Source: Halobiforma lacisalsi AJ5
GTDB lineage: Archaea; Halobacteriota; Halobacteria; Halobacteriales; Natrialbaceae
Length of the DNA stretch: 64,000 nt
Assembly (NCBI RefSeq): GCF_000226975.2
Contig: NZ_CP019285.1
Location: 310,001 to 374,000, forward strand
Direction: 5' to 3'
The notes beneath the pieces were generated by a model. That model ran no database searches. It worked only from the letters and a program-made list of their open reading frames with translations, and was not told where the DNA came from. Shown in pieces: positions 1 to 8,502 of this stretch (position 1 is its first letter; every line of letters begins with the position of its first letter). The translations under genes and the position numbers were made by a program.

Positions 1-284
1 GCGGTTTCGCACCGTATTACAGCGCACGGACTACCAGCGGAACGATCGAGGAGGGCGAAGAGATCATCGTGCTGGATCCGGGCGGCGGGAACGTGCTCAC
101 GGTCGAATCCCTGGGTGCGATCGGCGAAGACGAGATCGACCGTGCGCTCGCACGAGCCGACGAAGAGAACGCGGATTCGGGGGACGGCGACGTCCAGACA
201 CGAGAGCGGAGTCGAGAGTCGACCCGGGAGCGAGAACGGGACCCCGATCGCGCCTCGGAGTTCGAAACCGAGAACTCGAGTTGA
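1..284 (+). CDS. NfeD-like membrane protein, C-terminal part
   Basis: Only the 3' end of this gene lies in the window (reading frame from base 3, TGA stop at 282-284). The visible residues begin as a small beta-rich domain with the pattern SGTIEEGEEIIVLDPGGG, typical of the C-terminal OB-fold of NfeD proteins, followed by a charged Arg/Glu-rich tail. NfeD proteins are membrane partners of SPFH/stomatin proteins, and an SPFH gene follows 104 bp downstream on the same strand, which supports the call. The assignment rests on the short domain and the context; the membrane part lies outside the window. Confidence 0.7.
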   Translation, partial: GFAPYYSARTTSGTIEEGEEIIVLDPGGGNVLTVESLGAIGEDEIDRALARADEENADSGDGDVQTRERSRESTRERERDPDRASEFETENSS

Positions 285-388
285 GCGCCGCGGGACCGAC
301 GCTACCCCGTTGCCCTCGCCCGTCACTCTCCCTCATATGTCGACGAAATAAGGGAACGTTTTTCCCCTCACCGCCGTAAGAGCGGAAC

Positions 389-1537
389 ATGGTCGTACCA
401 CTCCCCATGCAAACCGGCGGTGCGCTGCTGTTCGTCGGTGCCCTCGTACTCGTGGTCGTGATCGCCGCCCTGTTGAGTGCGATCGAGATCGTCGACGCCT
501 ACGAGAAGCGTGCGCTGACCGTTTTCGGTGAGTACCGCAAACTGCTCGAGCCCGGTATCAACTTCGTCCCGCCGTTCGTGTCGAACACCTACCGATTCGA
601 CATGCGGACACAGACGCTCGATGTCCCCCGGCAGGAAGCGATCACGCGGGACAACTCGCCCGTGACGGCCGACGCGGTCGTCTACATCAAGGTGATGGAC
701 GCCAAGAAGGCGTTCCTCGAGGTCGACGACTACAAGAAGGCCGTCTCCAACCTCGCCCAGACCACGCTGCGTGCCGTGCTGGGCGACATGGAACTGGACG
801 ACACGCTCAACAAGCGCCAGGAGATCAACGCCAAGATCCGCCAGGAACTCGACGAACCCACCGACGAGTGGGGCATTCGAGTGGAAAGCGTCGAGGTCCG
901 CGAGGTCAACCCCTCGAAGGACGTCCAGCGCGCGATGGAGCAACAGACCTCCGCAGAGCGTAAGCGTCGCGCGATGATCCTCGAGGCACAGGGTGAACGC
1001 CGCAGTGCCGTCGAGAAGGCCGAGGGTGACAAGCAGTCCGAGATCATCCGCGCCCAGGGTGAAAAGCAAAGCCAGATTCTGGAAGCGCAGGGTGACGCCA
1101 TCTCGACCGTCCTGCGCGCTCGCTCCGCGGAATCGATGGGCGAACGCGCGATCATCGACAAGGGAATGGAGACCCTCGAGGGGATCGGTCAGAGCGAGTC
1201 CACGACCTTCGTCATGCCCCAGGAACTCACGTCGATGGTCGGGCGCTACGGCAAGCACCTCTCGGGGAGCGACGTCAAGGAGAACGGCGAGCAACTCGAG
1301 AGTCGCGATTTCGACGAGGAGACCCGCGAACTGATCGGCCTGGACGACATCGCCGAGATCATCGGCGAGATCGATCAGGAAGCCGAGATGGACGTCGAAG
1401 CGATGGAGCAGGAAGCCCAGGCGATCAAGCAGGGCGAAGATCCGTCGAAGATCACCGACCCCGAGGAAGTGATCGAGGAGATGGACCAGGACTTCCAGGG
1501 AGCCGATCCGACCACCGAGGAGTCCCAGGACGACTAA
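389..1537 (+). CDS. SPFH/Band 7 domain protein (stomatin/prohibitin-like)
   Basis: This 382-residue protein starts with one hydrophobic segment (about residues 12-33) and continues directly into an SPFH core beginning VDAYEKRALTVFGEYRKLLEPG, the usual stomatin order. Residues 180-250 are a heptad-rich Lys/Glu/Gln coiled coil (AEGDKQSEIIRAQGEKQSQ region). The C-terminus is a long acidic tail typical of haloarchaeal adaptation. The protein should be an oligomeric membrane scaffold anchored at the cytoplasmic membrane. The preceding NfeD gene is its classical partner. The exact process it serves cannot be read from sequence. Confidence 0.92.
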   Translation: MVVPLPMQTGGALLFVGALVLVVVIAALLSAIEIVDAYEKRALTVFGEYRKLLEPGINFVPPFVSNTYRFDMRTQTLDVPRQEAITRDNSPVTADAVVYIKVMDAKKAFLEVDDYKKAVSNLAQTTLRAVLGDMELDDTLNKRQEINAKIRQELDEPTDEWGIRVESVEVREVNPSKDVQRAMEQQTSAERKRRAMILEAQGERRSAVEKAEGDKQSEIIRAQGEKQSQILEAQGDAISTVLRARSAESMGERAIIDKGMETLEGIGQSESTTFVMPQELTSMVGRYGKHLSGSDVKENGEQLESRDFDEETRELIGLDDIAEIIGEIDQEAEMDVEAMEQEAQAIKQGEDPSKITDPEEVIEEMDQDFQGADPTTEESQDD

Positions 1538-1560
1538 GGACTTCGAGACGCCGTTTCGAA

Positions 1561-1595
1561 CCTCGAACCTCGAACCTCGAACCTCGAACCTCGAA
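1561..1595. repeat. Heptamer tandem repeat CCTCGAA x5
   Basis: Five perfect head-to-tail copies of the 7-base unit CCTCGAA lie 24 bp after the SPFH stop codon, preceded by a degenerate copy (TTTCGAA). No coding potential was seen here. Confidence 0.95.
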
Positions 1596-1795
1596 CTGCC
1601 GTCTCGTTCTCGAGAGGCCCGATCCGTGCCATCCCCGGGGAACCGGATTCGTTTTCGACCCGCCGATGCTGATCGTGATCGTTGATCGACCGCCCGCACC
1701 AGCGTCCCCTCGAAAGCCGTGACTTTCAGCTTTCGGTGACCGAAGGGGAGCGAAACCTGTTTTACGGCGGATCCCCTTGCGGACGGTAGACCGAC

Positions 1796-2434
1796 ATGAC
1801 ACCGCCCGACGGGGTCGACGACGACAAGCGAGCGACCCTCCGCCGGTTCGCTGCCCTCGGAGCGAGCGCTTCGATGGCGGGTGCCGGAGCCGCCGGACTC
1901 GCCGAGCGTGCGGCCGCCGACGACGCGGGCGACAGCGACGCCCGCGACGCGATCGCCGGCTACCTCTCGACGACCCCCGGTGCGCACTTCTCGAAGGTCC
2001 GTGACGACCTCCAGCTGGGAACCGGCGAGACCCAACACCACCTGCGTCGCCTCGAGGAGAACGGCACCGTCGAGCGATACAGCGACGGCGACTACAAGCG
2101 GTTCGTCCCCGCCGATCGCTTCGACGAGTTCGAGAAGCGGGCGCTTGGATACCTCCGTCGGGACACGCCCCGGGGAATGCTGATCGAACTCCTTTCGAAC
2201 CCCGAAGCGTCGGCGGGCGCCCTCGCGGACGCCCTCGACGTCTCCTCCCCGACGGTTAGCAAGTACGCCGGGGAACTCGAGGAGGCAGGCCTGCTCTCCC
2301 GGGAGGACGGTTACGCCGTCGAGCGCCCCGAAACTGTCCTGTTGCTGGTCGTCCGGTACGCCGATTCCTTCGGCGACCGGGCGACGCGTCTCGCCGAGAA
2401 CGCGGACCGGTTCCTCGAGTACGACGGGCACTGA
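1796..2434 (+). CDS. Dual winged-helix regulator with Tat-like N-terminus
   Basis: The 212-residue protein has two winged-helix modules: residues about 45-105 (IAGYLSTTPGAHFSKVRDD... THHLRRLEENG type) and about 118-175 (LSNPEASAGALADALDVS type, ArsR/MarR-like). This architecture is common among haloarchaeal transcription regulators. Oddly, the N-terminus reads ATLRRFAALGASASMAGAG, a twin-arginine-like motif followed by a small-residue hydrophobic run. The start at 1796 is supported by a TATA-like TTTTAC about 31 bp upstream (1760-1765). Alternatives are a membrane-tethered regulator or a leader that is not functional. Target genes are unknown. Confidence 0.8.
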   Translation: MTPPDGVDDDKRATLRRFAALGASASMAGAGAAGLAERAAADDAGDSDARDAIAGYLSTTPGAHFSKVRDDLQLGTGETQHHLRRLEENGTVERYSDGDYKRFVPADRFDEFEKRALGYLRRDTPRGMLIELLSNPEASAGALADALDVSSPTVSKYAGELEEAGLLSREDGYAVERPETVLLLVVRYADSFGDRATRLAENADRFLEYDGH

Positions 2435-2462
2435 GCACTCGTTTGCGACCAGCGCTCGCGGA

Positions 2463-2479
2463 CGTAAGATCAGCTTACG
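2463..2479 (+). terminator. Short hairpin with trailing T's after the winged-helix gene
   Basis: CGTAAG and CTTACG form a perfect 6-bp inverted repeat with a 5-base loop, about 28 bp after the stop codon, followed by GGCTGTTTT. This looks like an intrinsic terminator, but the stem is short. Confidence 0.4.
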
Positions 2480-2622
2480 GGCTGTTTTCGAGCGCGTACG
2501 GACGATCGGCTAGCCACGGCAGCAGACTCGACCGGGGACACGTCGGGGCCGCTCGTGGCGTCACTCGAGCGGCGAGCGTAGTAACAGAGACGACGGAAAC
2601 GGGGACGAGCGGCGGCGTCGCT

Positions 2623-2856
2623 CTAGGCGTTTACTTTCCAGGTGGTGCTCGAGGAGTAGCCCCACTTTTCGATCTCGATGTCGTAGTCGCCTTCCTGCAG
2701 CGCGGTGATGTTCGAGCCGACCTCCTTGGCCGTCATTCCGAGCTCCTGCCCGATGAGTCGGGATTTGAAGTAGGTTTTCGTCGCGGCGTTCTCCCGGAGG
2801 TACTGGAGAATGCGCTGTTGTTTGGACGTGAGGTCGGGGGCCATTGCACTGCTCAT
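2623..2856 (-). CDS. DUF7123-type small wHTH-like protein
   Basis: This 77-residue protein contains LTSKQQRILQYLREN followed by a recognition-helix-like KSRLIGQELGMTAKEVG and ends in KWGYSSSTTWKV. This resembles a conserved small haloarchaeal family (DUF7123, recalled and not searched) with a winged-helix look. The start was placed at 2856 because family-like sequence begins there and the 60 residues read upstream of it in frame are low-quality. A second ATG lies four codons further in. It is likely a DNA-binding protein of unknown target. Confidence 0.8.
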   Translation of the reverse strand: MSSAMAPDLTSKQQRILQYLRENAATKTYFKSRLIGQELGMTAKEVGSNITALQEGDYDIEIEKWGYSSSTTWKVNA

Positions 2857-3057
2857 ATTCGTACGGATGCCGGGAACGCCCTTAGGGGGTTTGGTACGTG
2901 CAGTTAACCGGCCGCTGTCTTGCGGTTTTTGCTCCGAGTAATAGCGGAATACTCCGACCGAAAGCTCGTGTTGGTACGGCCGGTTAACGCACACGATCGG
3001 CCGACAGTCAGGACGACGAACCGTTTCACGGCCCAAGGCCGGCTTGTATCGGGCCGA

Positions 3058-3573
3058 TTAGTCGTAGTAGCCCGACCGGAACGGACCGAAGGCGCAGGCC
3101 ACAGCCTCGCTCAGCGCTCGCGTGCGATCCGTCAGACCCTCGGTGAGGGCGCCTGCCGCCCCCTGAGACTCGGCGACGCCGTCGGTCCCGAGGAGGTCGT
3201 CCATCACCGGGCCGAGTTCGGCGCCGTTCTCGAGTCGGTCCGCGACTTCGTCCGGAAGCCGCAACGTCGGTCCGGCCCCGCGTTCGGTCCGTCGGCCGTC
3301 GGTCACGGCGGCCCACATGATCAGCGAGAGGCCGGGAACCCCCTCGAGGCGGGCGACACCGCCCTCGAGTCCGATTCCGTAATCGGCGTCGGTCTCCGTC
3401 AGCGATGCTCGAGCGCGGTTCTCCGCGCCGGTGACGGTTTCCTCGATGGACCACGGCTGCTCCGGGACGCCCGAGTCGACCGCGACCGATTCGACCGACG
3501 GATCGTACCGCTCGAGGGTGCGCTCGACCGCCTCGACCTTGACCGGGTTCGTGCTCCCGACTGCGACGTGCAT
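3058..3573 (-). CDS. Inosine/xanthosine triphosphatase (DUF84/YjjX family)
   Basis: The 171-residue protein begins MHVAVGSTNPVKVEAVERTL, the nucleotide-binding start of YjjX/DUF84 NTPases, and carries the family's SGVPEQPWS, GAENRA and GIGLEGGV motifs. Members hydrolyse non-canonical purine triphosphates (ITP, XTP) to monophosphates, cleaning the nucleotide pool. Length fits the family. It is transcribed away from tfb. The two N-terminal Thr/Asn-Pro and Glu-Gly-Gly motifs are intact, so it is probably active. Confidence 0.9.
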   Translation of the reverse strand: MHVAVGSTNPVKVEAVERTLERYDPSVESVAVDSGVPEQPWSIEETVTGAENRARASLTETDADYGIGLEGGVARLEGVPGLSLIMWAAVTDGRRTERGAGPTLRLPDEVADRLENGAELGPVMDDLLGTDGVAESQGAAGALTEGLTDRTRALSEAVACAFGPFRSGYYD

Positions 3574-3803
3574 ACGTATCCCGGCGATTCGAACGGGGGC
3601 GATTTGGAGACACCGTTTTCCGGCCGCCCGGTTCCCCTGCTTGAATGTTTTGATAGATCATGCCAGAACGGACGAATTACCGCCTTTCGAGTGTTGTCGG
3701 ACCACGATTCCGAAACCGTTATACCTCGAGTCTCTGAACGGAGTAGGTAACGAATCCGTCCGGGCTTTTGCGATCCGTTCGTCCGGACAGCACTCGCCAT
3801 CGT

Positions 3804-4790
3804 ATGACCAACGCACAATCGAACACGAGAGTACGGCGTAACGAACACGAAACGACCGAAGAGACGAGCGAGACCGAGAGCGAAGACACCGACCTGGTCT
3901 GTCCCGAGTGTGCAGGCAACCTCGTCGTCGACGACGAACACGGCGAAACCGTCTGTGAGGACTGTGGCCTCGTCGTCGAGGAAGACTCCGTCGACCGCGG
4001 CCCCGAGTGGCGCGCGTTCGACGCCGCCGAGAAGAACGAGAAGTCCCGCGTGGGTGCGCCCACGACGAACACGATGCACGACAAGGGGCTCTCGACGAAC
4101 ATCGACTGGCGAAACAAGGACGCCTACGGGAACTCACTGGGATCGCGCCAGCGCGAGAAGATGCAGCGCCTGCGCAAGTGGAACGAGCGGTTCCGTACTC
4201 GCGACTCCAAGGAACGGAACCTGAAGCAGGCACTCGGCGAGATCGATCGCATGGCCTCCGCCCTGGGGCTCCCGAACAACGTCCGCGAGACCGCCTCCGT
4301 CATCTACCGCCGTGCGCTCGACGAGGATCTGCTGCCGGGCCGCTCCATCGAGGGCGTCTCCACCTCCTGTGTCTACGCCGCCGCCCGTCAGGCCGGCGTC
4401 CCTCGCTCGCTCGACGAGATCGCCGACGTCTCCCGCGTCGAGAAAAACGAGATCGCCCGCACGTACCGCTACGTCGTCCGCGAACTCGGTCTCGAGGTCC
4501 AGCCGGCCGATCCCGAGAGCTACGTCCCCCGGTTCGCCTCCGGACTCGACCTCTCGGACGAGGCCGAACACCGCGCCCGCGCGCTCCTGCAGAACGCCAA
4601 GGAGAAGGGCGTCCACAGCGGCAAGTCGCCGGTCGGACTCGCCGCCGCCGCGGTCTACGCCGCCGCACTGCTGACCAACGAGAAGACGACTCAGGCCGCC
4701 GTCTCCGACGTCGCCGACATCTCCGAGGTCACGATCCGGAACCGCTACCACGAACTCCTCGAGGCAGAGGAGACCCTCGGTCTGGCCTAA
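3804..4790 (+). CDS. tfb: Transcription initiation factor IIB (TFB)
   Basis: TFB bridges TBP-bound promoters and RNA polymerase. The 328-residue product has an N-terminal zinc ribbon (CPEC about residue 33, CEDC about residue 52), the B-reader/linker (GPEWRAFD... ), and two cyclin-like repeats (about 130-220 and 225-320) with the VYRRAL and AAVYAAALLTNEKTTQ motifs. A start 12 codons upstream (3768) is possible, but the ATG at 3804 gives the usual haloarchaeal length. Haloarchaea carry several TFB paralogues, so this one may be general or condition-specific. A poly-acidic/Thr-rich N-terminal extension of about 30 residues precedes the ribbon. Confidence 0.97.
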   Translation: MTNAQSNTRVRRNEHETTEETSETESEDTDLVCPECAGNLVVDDEHGETVCEDCGLVVEEDSVDRGPEWRAFDAAEKNEKSRVGAPTTNTMHDKGLSTNIDWRNKDAYGNSLGSRQREKMQRLRKWNERFRTRDSKERNLKQALGEIDRMASALGLPNNVRETASVIYRRALDEDLLPGRSIEGVSTSCVYAAARQAGVPRSLDEIADVSRVEKNEIARTYRYVVRELGLEVQPADPESYVPRFASGLDLSDEAEHRARALLQNAKEKGVHSGKSPVGLAAAAVYAAALLTNEKTTQAAVSDVADISEVTIRNRYHELLEAEETLGLA

Positions 4791-4848
4791 CGGTCGCGAC
4801 GGTCGCCGGAACGACACCGTTTTTCTCCCGCTCGGTCACGTCGACAGT

Positions 4849-5505
4849 ATGGAGTTCGACTCGTTCGTCCTGACCGCCTCGACTGCCGACCTCACGGAGG
4901 AGCCTGCCGCCCGCGAACACGCCGACGCCATCGAGTTCCGGATGGACCTCGCGGACGACCCGCTGGCCGCGCTCGAGGCTTACGACGGCGATCTGCCGAT
5001 CCTGGCGACCAACCGGGCCGACTGGGAGGGCGGTGAGGCGACCGAACCCGAGGACGACCGTCTCGAGGCGCTGGCCGAGGCGAGCCGCCTACTCGCGGCG
5101 ATCAGAGAGGGCGACGCCGACGACCTCCTCGAGACGATCGGAGCGCGCGAACCGGCGGTTTCGGTCGTCGCCTCCGCCCACGACTTCGACGGAACCCCCG
5201 ACGAAGCGGCGATGGTCGAGACCCTCACGGAGGCTTGCGAACACGGGGACGTCGGCAAACTCGCCGTCACCGCACACGATCGAAGCGACGCGCTCGCCGT
5301 GCTGTCGGCGACCCACCGGCTGACCGCCGACGGGAGGACGGTCGCGACGATGGCGATGGGCGAGGCCGGAAGCCACACCCGCGCAGTCGCGCCGGTGTAC
5401 GGCTCCAGAATCGGCTACGCGCCCGTCGACCCCGAAAACGCGACCGCGCCGGGCCAGTACGACCTCGAGACGCTGGCGCGGTTGGTCGAGTCGCTCGCGG
5501 ACTAG
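4849..5505 (+). CDS. aroD: 3-dehydroquinate dehydratase, type I
   Basis: The enzyme dehydrates 3-dehydroquinate to 3-dehydroshikimate in the shikimate pathway through a Schiff base. The 218-residue TIM-barrel protein shows AIEFRMDL (substrate-binding Glu/Arg), SAHDF with the catalytic His, GKLAV with the Schiff-base Lys, TMAMGEAGSHTR and the C-terminal TAPGQYD motif. All key residues are present. It lies 58 bp after tfb on the same strand and ends 3 bp before a convergent gene. Confidence 0.96.
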   Translation: MEFDSFVLTASTADLTEEPAAREHADAIEFRMDLADDPLAALEAYDGDLPILATNRADWEGGEATEPEDDRLEALAEASRLLAAIREGDADDLLETIGAREPAVSVVASAHDFDGTPDEAAMVETLTEACEHGDVGKLAVTAHDRSDALAVLSATHRLTADGRTVATMAMGEAGSHTRAVAPVYGSRIGYAPVDPENATAPGQYDLETLARLVESLAD

Positions 5506-5508
5506 AGA

Positions 5509-5895
5509 TCAGAGATCTTGCAGGCGGATTCCGTCGTCGACGAGTCGCATGTTCCGTTCCCGTTCGAGGTGCTCCGCCAACTCCTCGTGTTCGTAGAGCT
5601 GGGCGATCACGTCGGCGTACAGCGTTCGCCACGCGATCGCGTAGATCGGTGACTGCCCCCACGCACGCAGTTCCGGCACCAGTTCGTCGTAGGTCTCGTA
5701 TCGCTCCTCGAACCGGTCGACGGCCTCGAGAATCCGTGCGGCCGCCTCGCGGTCGTCCTCGGCCTCCTCGATAGCGCGGTTCAGACGTTGTTCCCAGCCA
5801 GCGACGGCCTCCTGCATGTCGGCCGCGGCGGTGTCGTCGTCTTCCGGCAGTCGATCGAGTACCGGTTTGGGTACGCCGAGTGAAAGTTCGTCCAT
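5509..5895 (-). CDS. Conserved haloarchaeal hypothetical protein
   Basis: This 128-residue acidic, largely alpha-helical protein has no signal peptide or membrane segment. The composition and codon use are clearly haloarchaeal coding (ESD-rich, helix-forming, ending RLVDDGIRLQDL). The conserved-looking core is AWGQSPIYAIAWRTLYADVIAQL. I do not recognise a named family. It is convergent with aroD with only 3 bp between the stops. Confidence 0.75.
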   Translation of the reverse strand: MDELSLGVPKPVLDRLPEDDDTAAADMQEAVAGWEQRLNRAIEEAEDDREAAARILEAVDRFEERYETYDELVPELRAWGQSPIYAIAWRTLYADVIAQLYEHEELAEHLERERNMRLVDDGIRLQDL

Positions 5896-6090
5896 ACCGG
5901 ACCTACGTCTCGAAGGGGGAAGAAACTACGGCTACGACTCCGGCCGTGGCGCCAACACCAGTCCGTCGGCGGCGGCGAACGTGTCGTCCGGTCGCTCCTG
6001 GAGAGTAAGACGATACAGTAACTGTCGGAGAACACCGAGTCGACGGCGAAACCGGGATTGGGACGGCGACGATCGGTTCCCGACTTCGAT

Positions 6091-8502
6091 CTACCGGGAG
6101 GAATCGACCGCCGGCCGCTCCTGTGCCGTCCCCTCCGTCCCGGTCGATTCGCGGTCCGTCTCGAATCGCTTGAGGCGGTCCGAGAGGGCCGCAGCCTGGT
6201 CTGCGAGCCCGCCGACGCTTTCGGACACCTCGGTTAGCGACGCAGTCTGTTCTTCGGCCGCTGCGGAGACGTTCCCGGCCTCGGCCGCCGACTCCTCGCT
6301 CGAGGCCGCGACGTCGTCGACGGCAGTCACGACCTCCTCGGCGGAGTCGGCCTGGTCGTCCGTCGCCGCGGAAATCTCCTGGACGCCGTCGCTGGTCTCC
6401 TCGGCGTAGGTCGTGATCTCCTCGAGGGCCTCGACGGCGGGTTCGACGGCCTCGGTCCCCTGTCGGACCCTGTCGCTGGTCGTCTCGACGACGTCGACGG
6501 ATTCGTCGGTCCGCTCGCGGATCGTCTCGATCCGTTCTTCGATCTCCGTCGCCGCCTCCTTGGCGTCGGCCGAGAGCGATTTGACCTCGTCGGCGACGAC
6601 GGCGAAGCCGTCGCCTTCGGTCCCCGCCCCTGCGGCTTCGATCGATGCGTTGAGCGCGAGCAAACTCGTCTGGTCGGCGACGTCCGAAATCGCATCGACC
6701 AGTTCGTCGATCCGTTCGACCTCCGTCTCGAGTGACTGGATCGTCTCGACCGCTCGTTCGGCTTCGGCCTCGACTTCGCTCATCTCGTCGATCGCGTCCT
6801 GGGCCGCCTCACGTCCGCGATCGCTCGAATCGACAGTCCGTTCCGCGACGCGTGCGACCTCGCTTGCGGTCGAGGCGATCTCCTCGGTACTCGCCGAGAG
6901 CCCGGACATTTCCGTCTGGATCGTGCCGAGGCGCTCGCTCTGGCGCTCGGCAACGTCGGAGATCTCCTGGACCGACTCCGAGACCTGCTCGCTCGCCGTC
7001 TTTACTTCCTCGCTCGAGGCCGTGACCTGCTCGCTCGCGGCAGCAACGTCGGTCGCGAACCGCTTGACCTCGCCGACGGCGTCCTCGAGTTCCGCGAGCA
7101 TCGCGTTGAACTCCTCGCCGATCTCGCGCATCTGCTCGTTGTCGGTGTCGACGGTCGCACGAACGGTGAGATCACCGTCGGCGGCGGCGCGCATCGTGTC
7201 GCCGTACTGGTCGGCCACCCGCTGGAGTTCGTCCATCACCGAAGCGATCCGCTCGCGCTCGGCTTCGGCCTCCTCACGGGCGGTTTCGGCCTCGGTCTGG
7301 GCCTGTTCGGCCTCCCGCTGGGACGTCTCGGCTTCTTCTTTGGCCTCCTCGGCGGCGGTGATCTGGGCGTCGAGCGAAGACCGCATCTCGTCGAACGCCC
7401 GGTAGAGCCTGCCGACTTCGTCGATCCGGTCGCTCTCGAGATCGACGTTTCGGTCGCCGTCTTCCATCCGTCGCGCCCGGTTTCGGAGATCCTCGAGGGG
7501 GGTAACGGTCTGGCGAGCGAGCACGAAGCCGGCCGCCAGCAGGGCAACGAGCCCCGTACCGATCACCGAGAGCAGGGTCCAGCCGACGGCGTTGCTCGCC
7601 GCGAACGCCTGCTCGGCTGGCACGGTCGTTACCGCGACCCAGTCGTTGTTCGCGGTCGCGGCGTAGCCCGCGACGACGTCGGAATCGTCGTCGCGCTCGA
7701 ATGCGGTCCCGTCGCGGGTATTACCCAGGTCCGCGACGACGTCCGGATCGAGTTCGCCGCGGAGTTCGTCGCTCGCGAGGACGGTCTCGCCGTCAGTGTC
7801 GACGATCATCGTCTCCTGGTCGTCGTGTAACTGTCGAAGACCGTCGACCCGGTATTCGATCGTTCCGACGACGACCGCGATCCGTGCCTCGTCGCCCTCG
7901 ACCGGGCTGGCAAACGAGATGACCTGGTCCTCGACTGTCTCGTCGGCGTACGCCGTCGGCGAGTGCCAGACGTCGTTCGCCGCGGTCAAATCGACCCCGG
8001 GTTCGATTTCCGTCCAGGGCTCGTCGAGGGAGTCGACCGACGCCCCGCGTAACTCGCCGTTCGTACTCGTCAGGACCTGTCCGTCGTTCGTATCGACGAC
8101 GTGAACCGCCCGGACGTCGACGGGAAGCTTCGCCTGTTCCTGGACGACGTGAGCCTCTGCCGTTTCGGCGTCGGTTCCCGCAAGCGCGGGATGTGACGAG
8201 AGCGACCGCGTATGCGACTCCATCGAGATCATCCACTCGTCGATCGAGTCCGCGTGCATGTCGACCGTCGCCGTCAGTTGCTGCTCCGCGTCGGTCTCGA
8301 CCGTCCGTTCGGCCTGAACGTAGCCGATCCCACCAACCAGCGAGATGACGATCAACACTGCGAGAATCGTGATGACGAACTTCGCCCGGTAGCTTCGTCG
8401 GACGAAGTCGGGCACCAGCCGCCGGACGACCCCGCCACCGGCCGAGTTCGCCGTCTGCTGGGCGACCGTCTCGTCGGTGCCGTCGTCCGTCTCGGGAGTC
8501 AT
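6091..8502 (-). CDS. Methyl-accepting chemotaxis transducer (Htr/BasT-like)
   Basis: The 803-residue transducer has a first membrane segment at about residues 41-62, an extracellular sensor region (about 65-295, dCache-like), a second membrane segment (about 305-328), a HAMP domain (about 328-380) and a long methyl-accepting cytoplasmic coiled coil. The signalling tip [32 protein letters not shown] matches the CheA/CheW-contact hairpin in two parts. The start overlaps the stop of the upstream lipoprotein gene by 4 bp (ATGA), so the two are translationally coupled. The transducer should read the ligand state of that binding lipoprotein and control the flagellar motor via CheA. Confidence 0.95.
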   Translation of the reverse strand: MTPETDDGTDETVAQQTANSAGGGVVRRLVPDFVRRSYRAKFVITILAVLIVISLVGGIGYVQAERTVETDAEQQLTATVDMHADSIDEWMISMESHTRSLSSHPALAGTDAETAEAHVVQEQAKLPVDVRAVHVVDTNDGQVLTSTNGELRGASVDSLDEPWTEIEPGVDLTAANDVWHSPTAYADETVEDQVISFASPVEGDEARIAVVVGTIEYRVDGLRQLHDDQETMIVDTDGETVLASDELRGELDPDVVADLGNTRDGTAFERDDDSDVVAGYAATANNDWVAVTTVPAEQAFAASNAVGWTLLSVIGTGLVALLAAGFVLARQTVTPLEDLRNRARRMEDGDRNVDLESDRIDEVGRLYRAFDEMRSSLDAQITAAEEAKEEAETSQREAEQAQTEAETAREEAEAERERIASVMDELQRVADQYGDTMRAAADGDLTVRATVDTDNEQMREIGEEFNAMLAELEDAVGEVKRFATDVAAASEQVTASSEEVKTASEQVSESVQEISDVAERQSERLGTIQTEMSGLSASTEEIASTASEVARVAERTVDSSDRGREAAQDAIDEMSEVEAEAERAVETIQSLETEVERIDELVDAISDVADQTSLLALNASIEAAGAGTEGDGFAVVADEVKSLSADAKEAATEIEERIETIRERTDESVDVVETTSDRVRQGTEAVEPAVEALEEITTYAEETSDGVQEISAATDDQADSAEEVVTAVDDVAASSEESAAEAGNVSAAAEEQTASLTEVSESVGGLADQAAALSDRLKRFETDRESTGTEGTAQERPAVDSSR

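Noticed and set aside
368-2431. 687-residue minus-strand open frame opposite the SPFH and winged-helix genes
   Set aside because: It is the antisense shadow of well-supported genes; GC-rich codon bias keeps such frames open.
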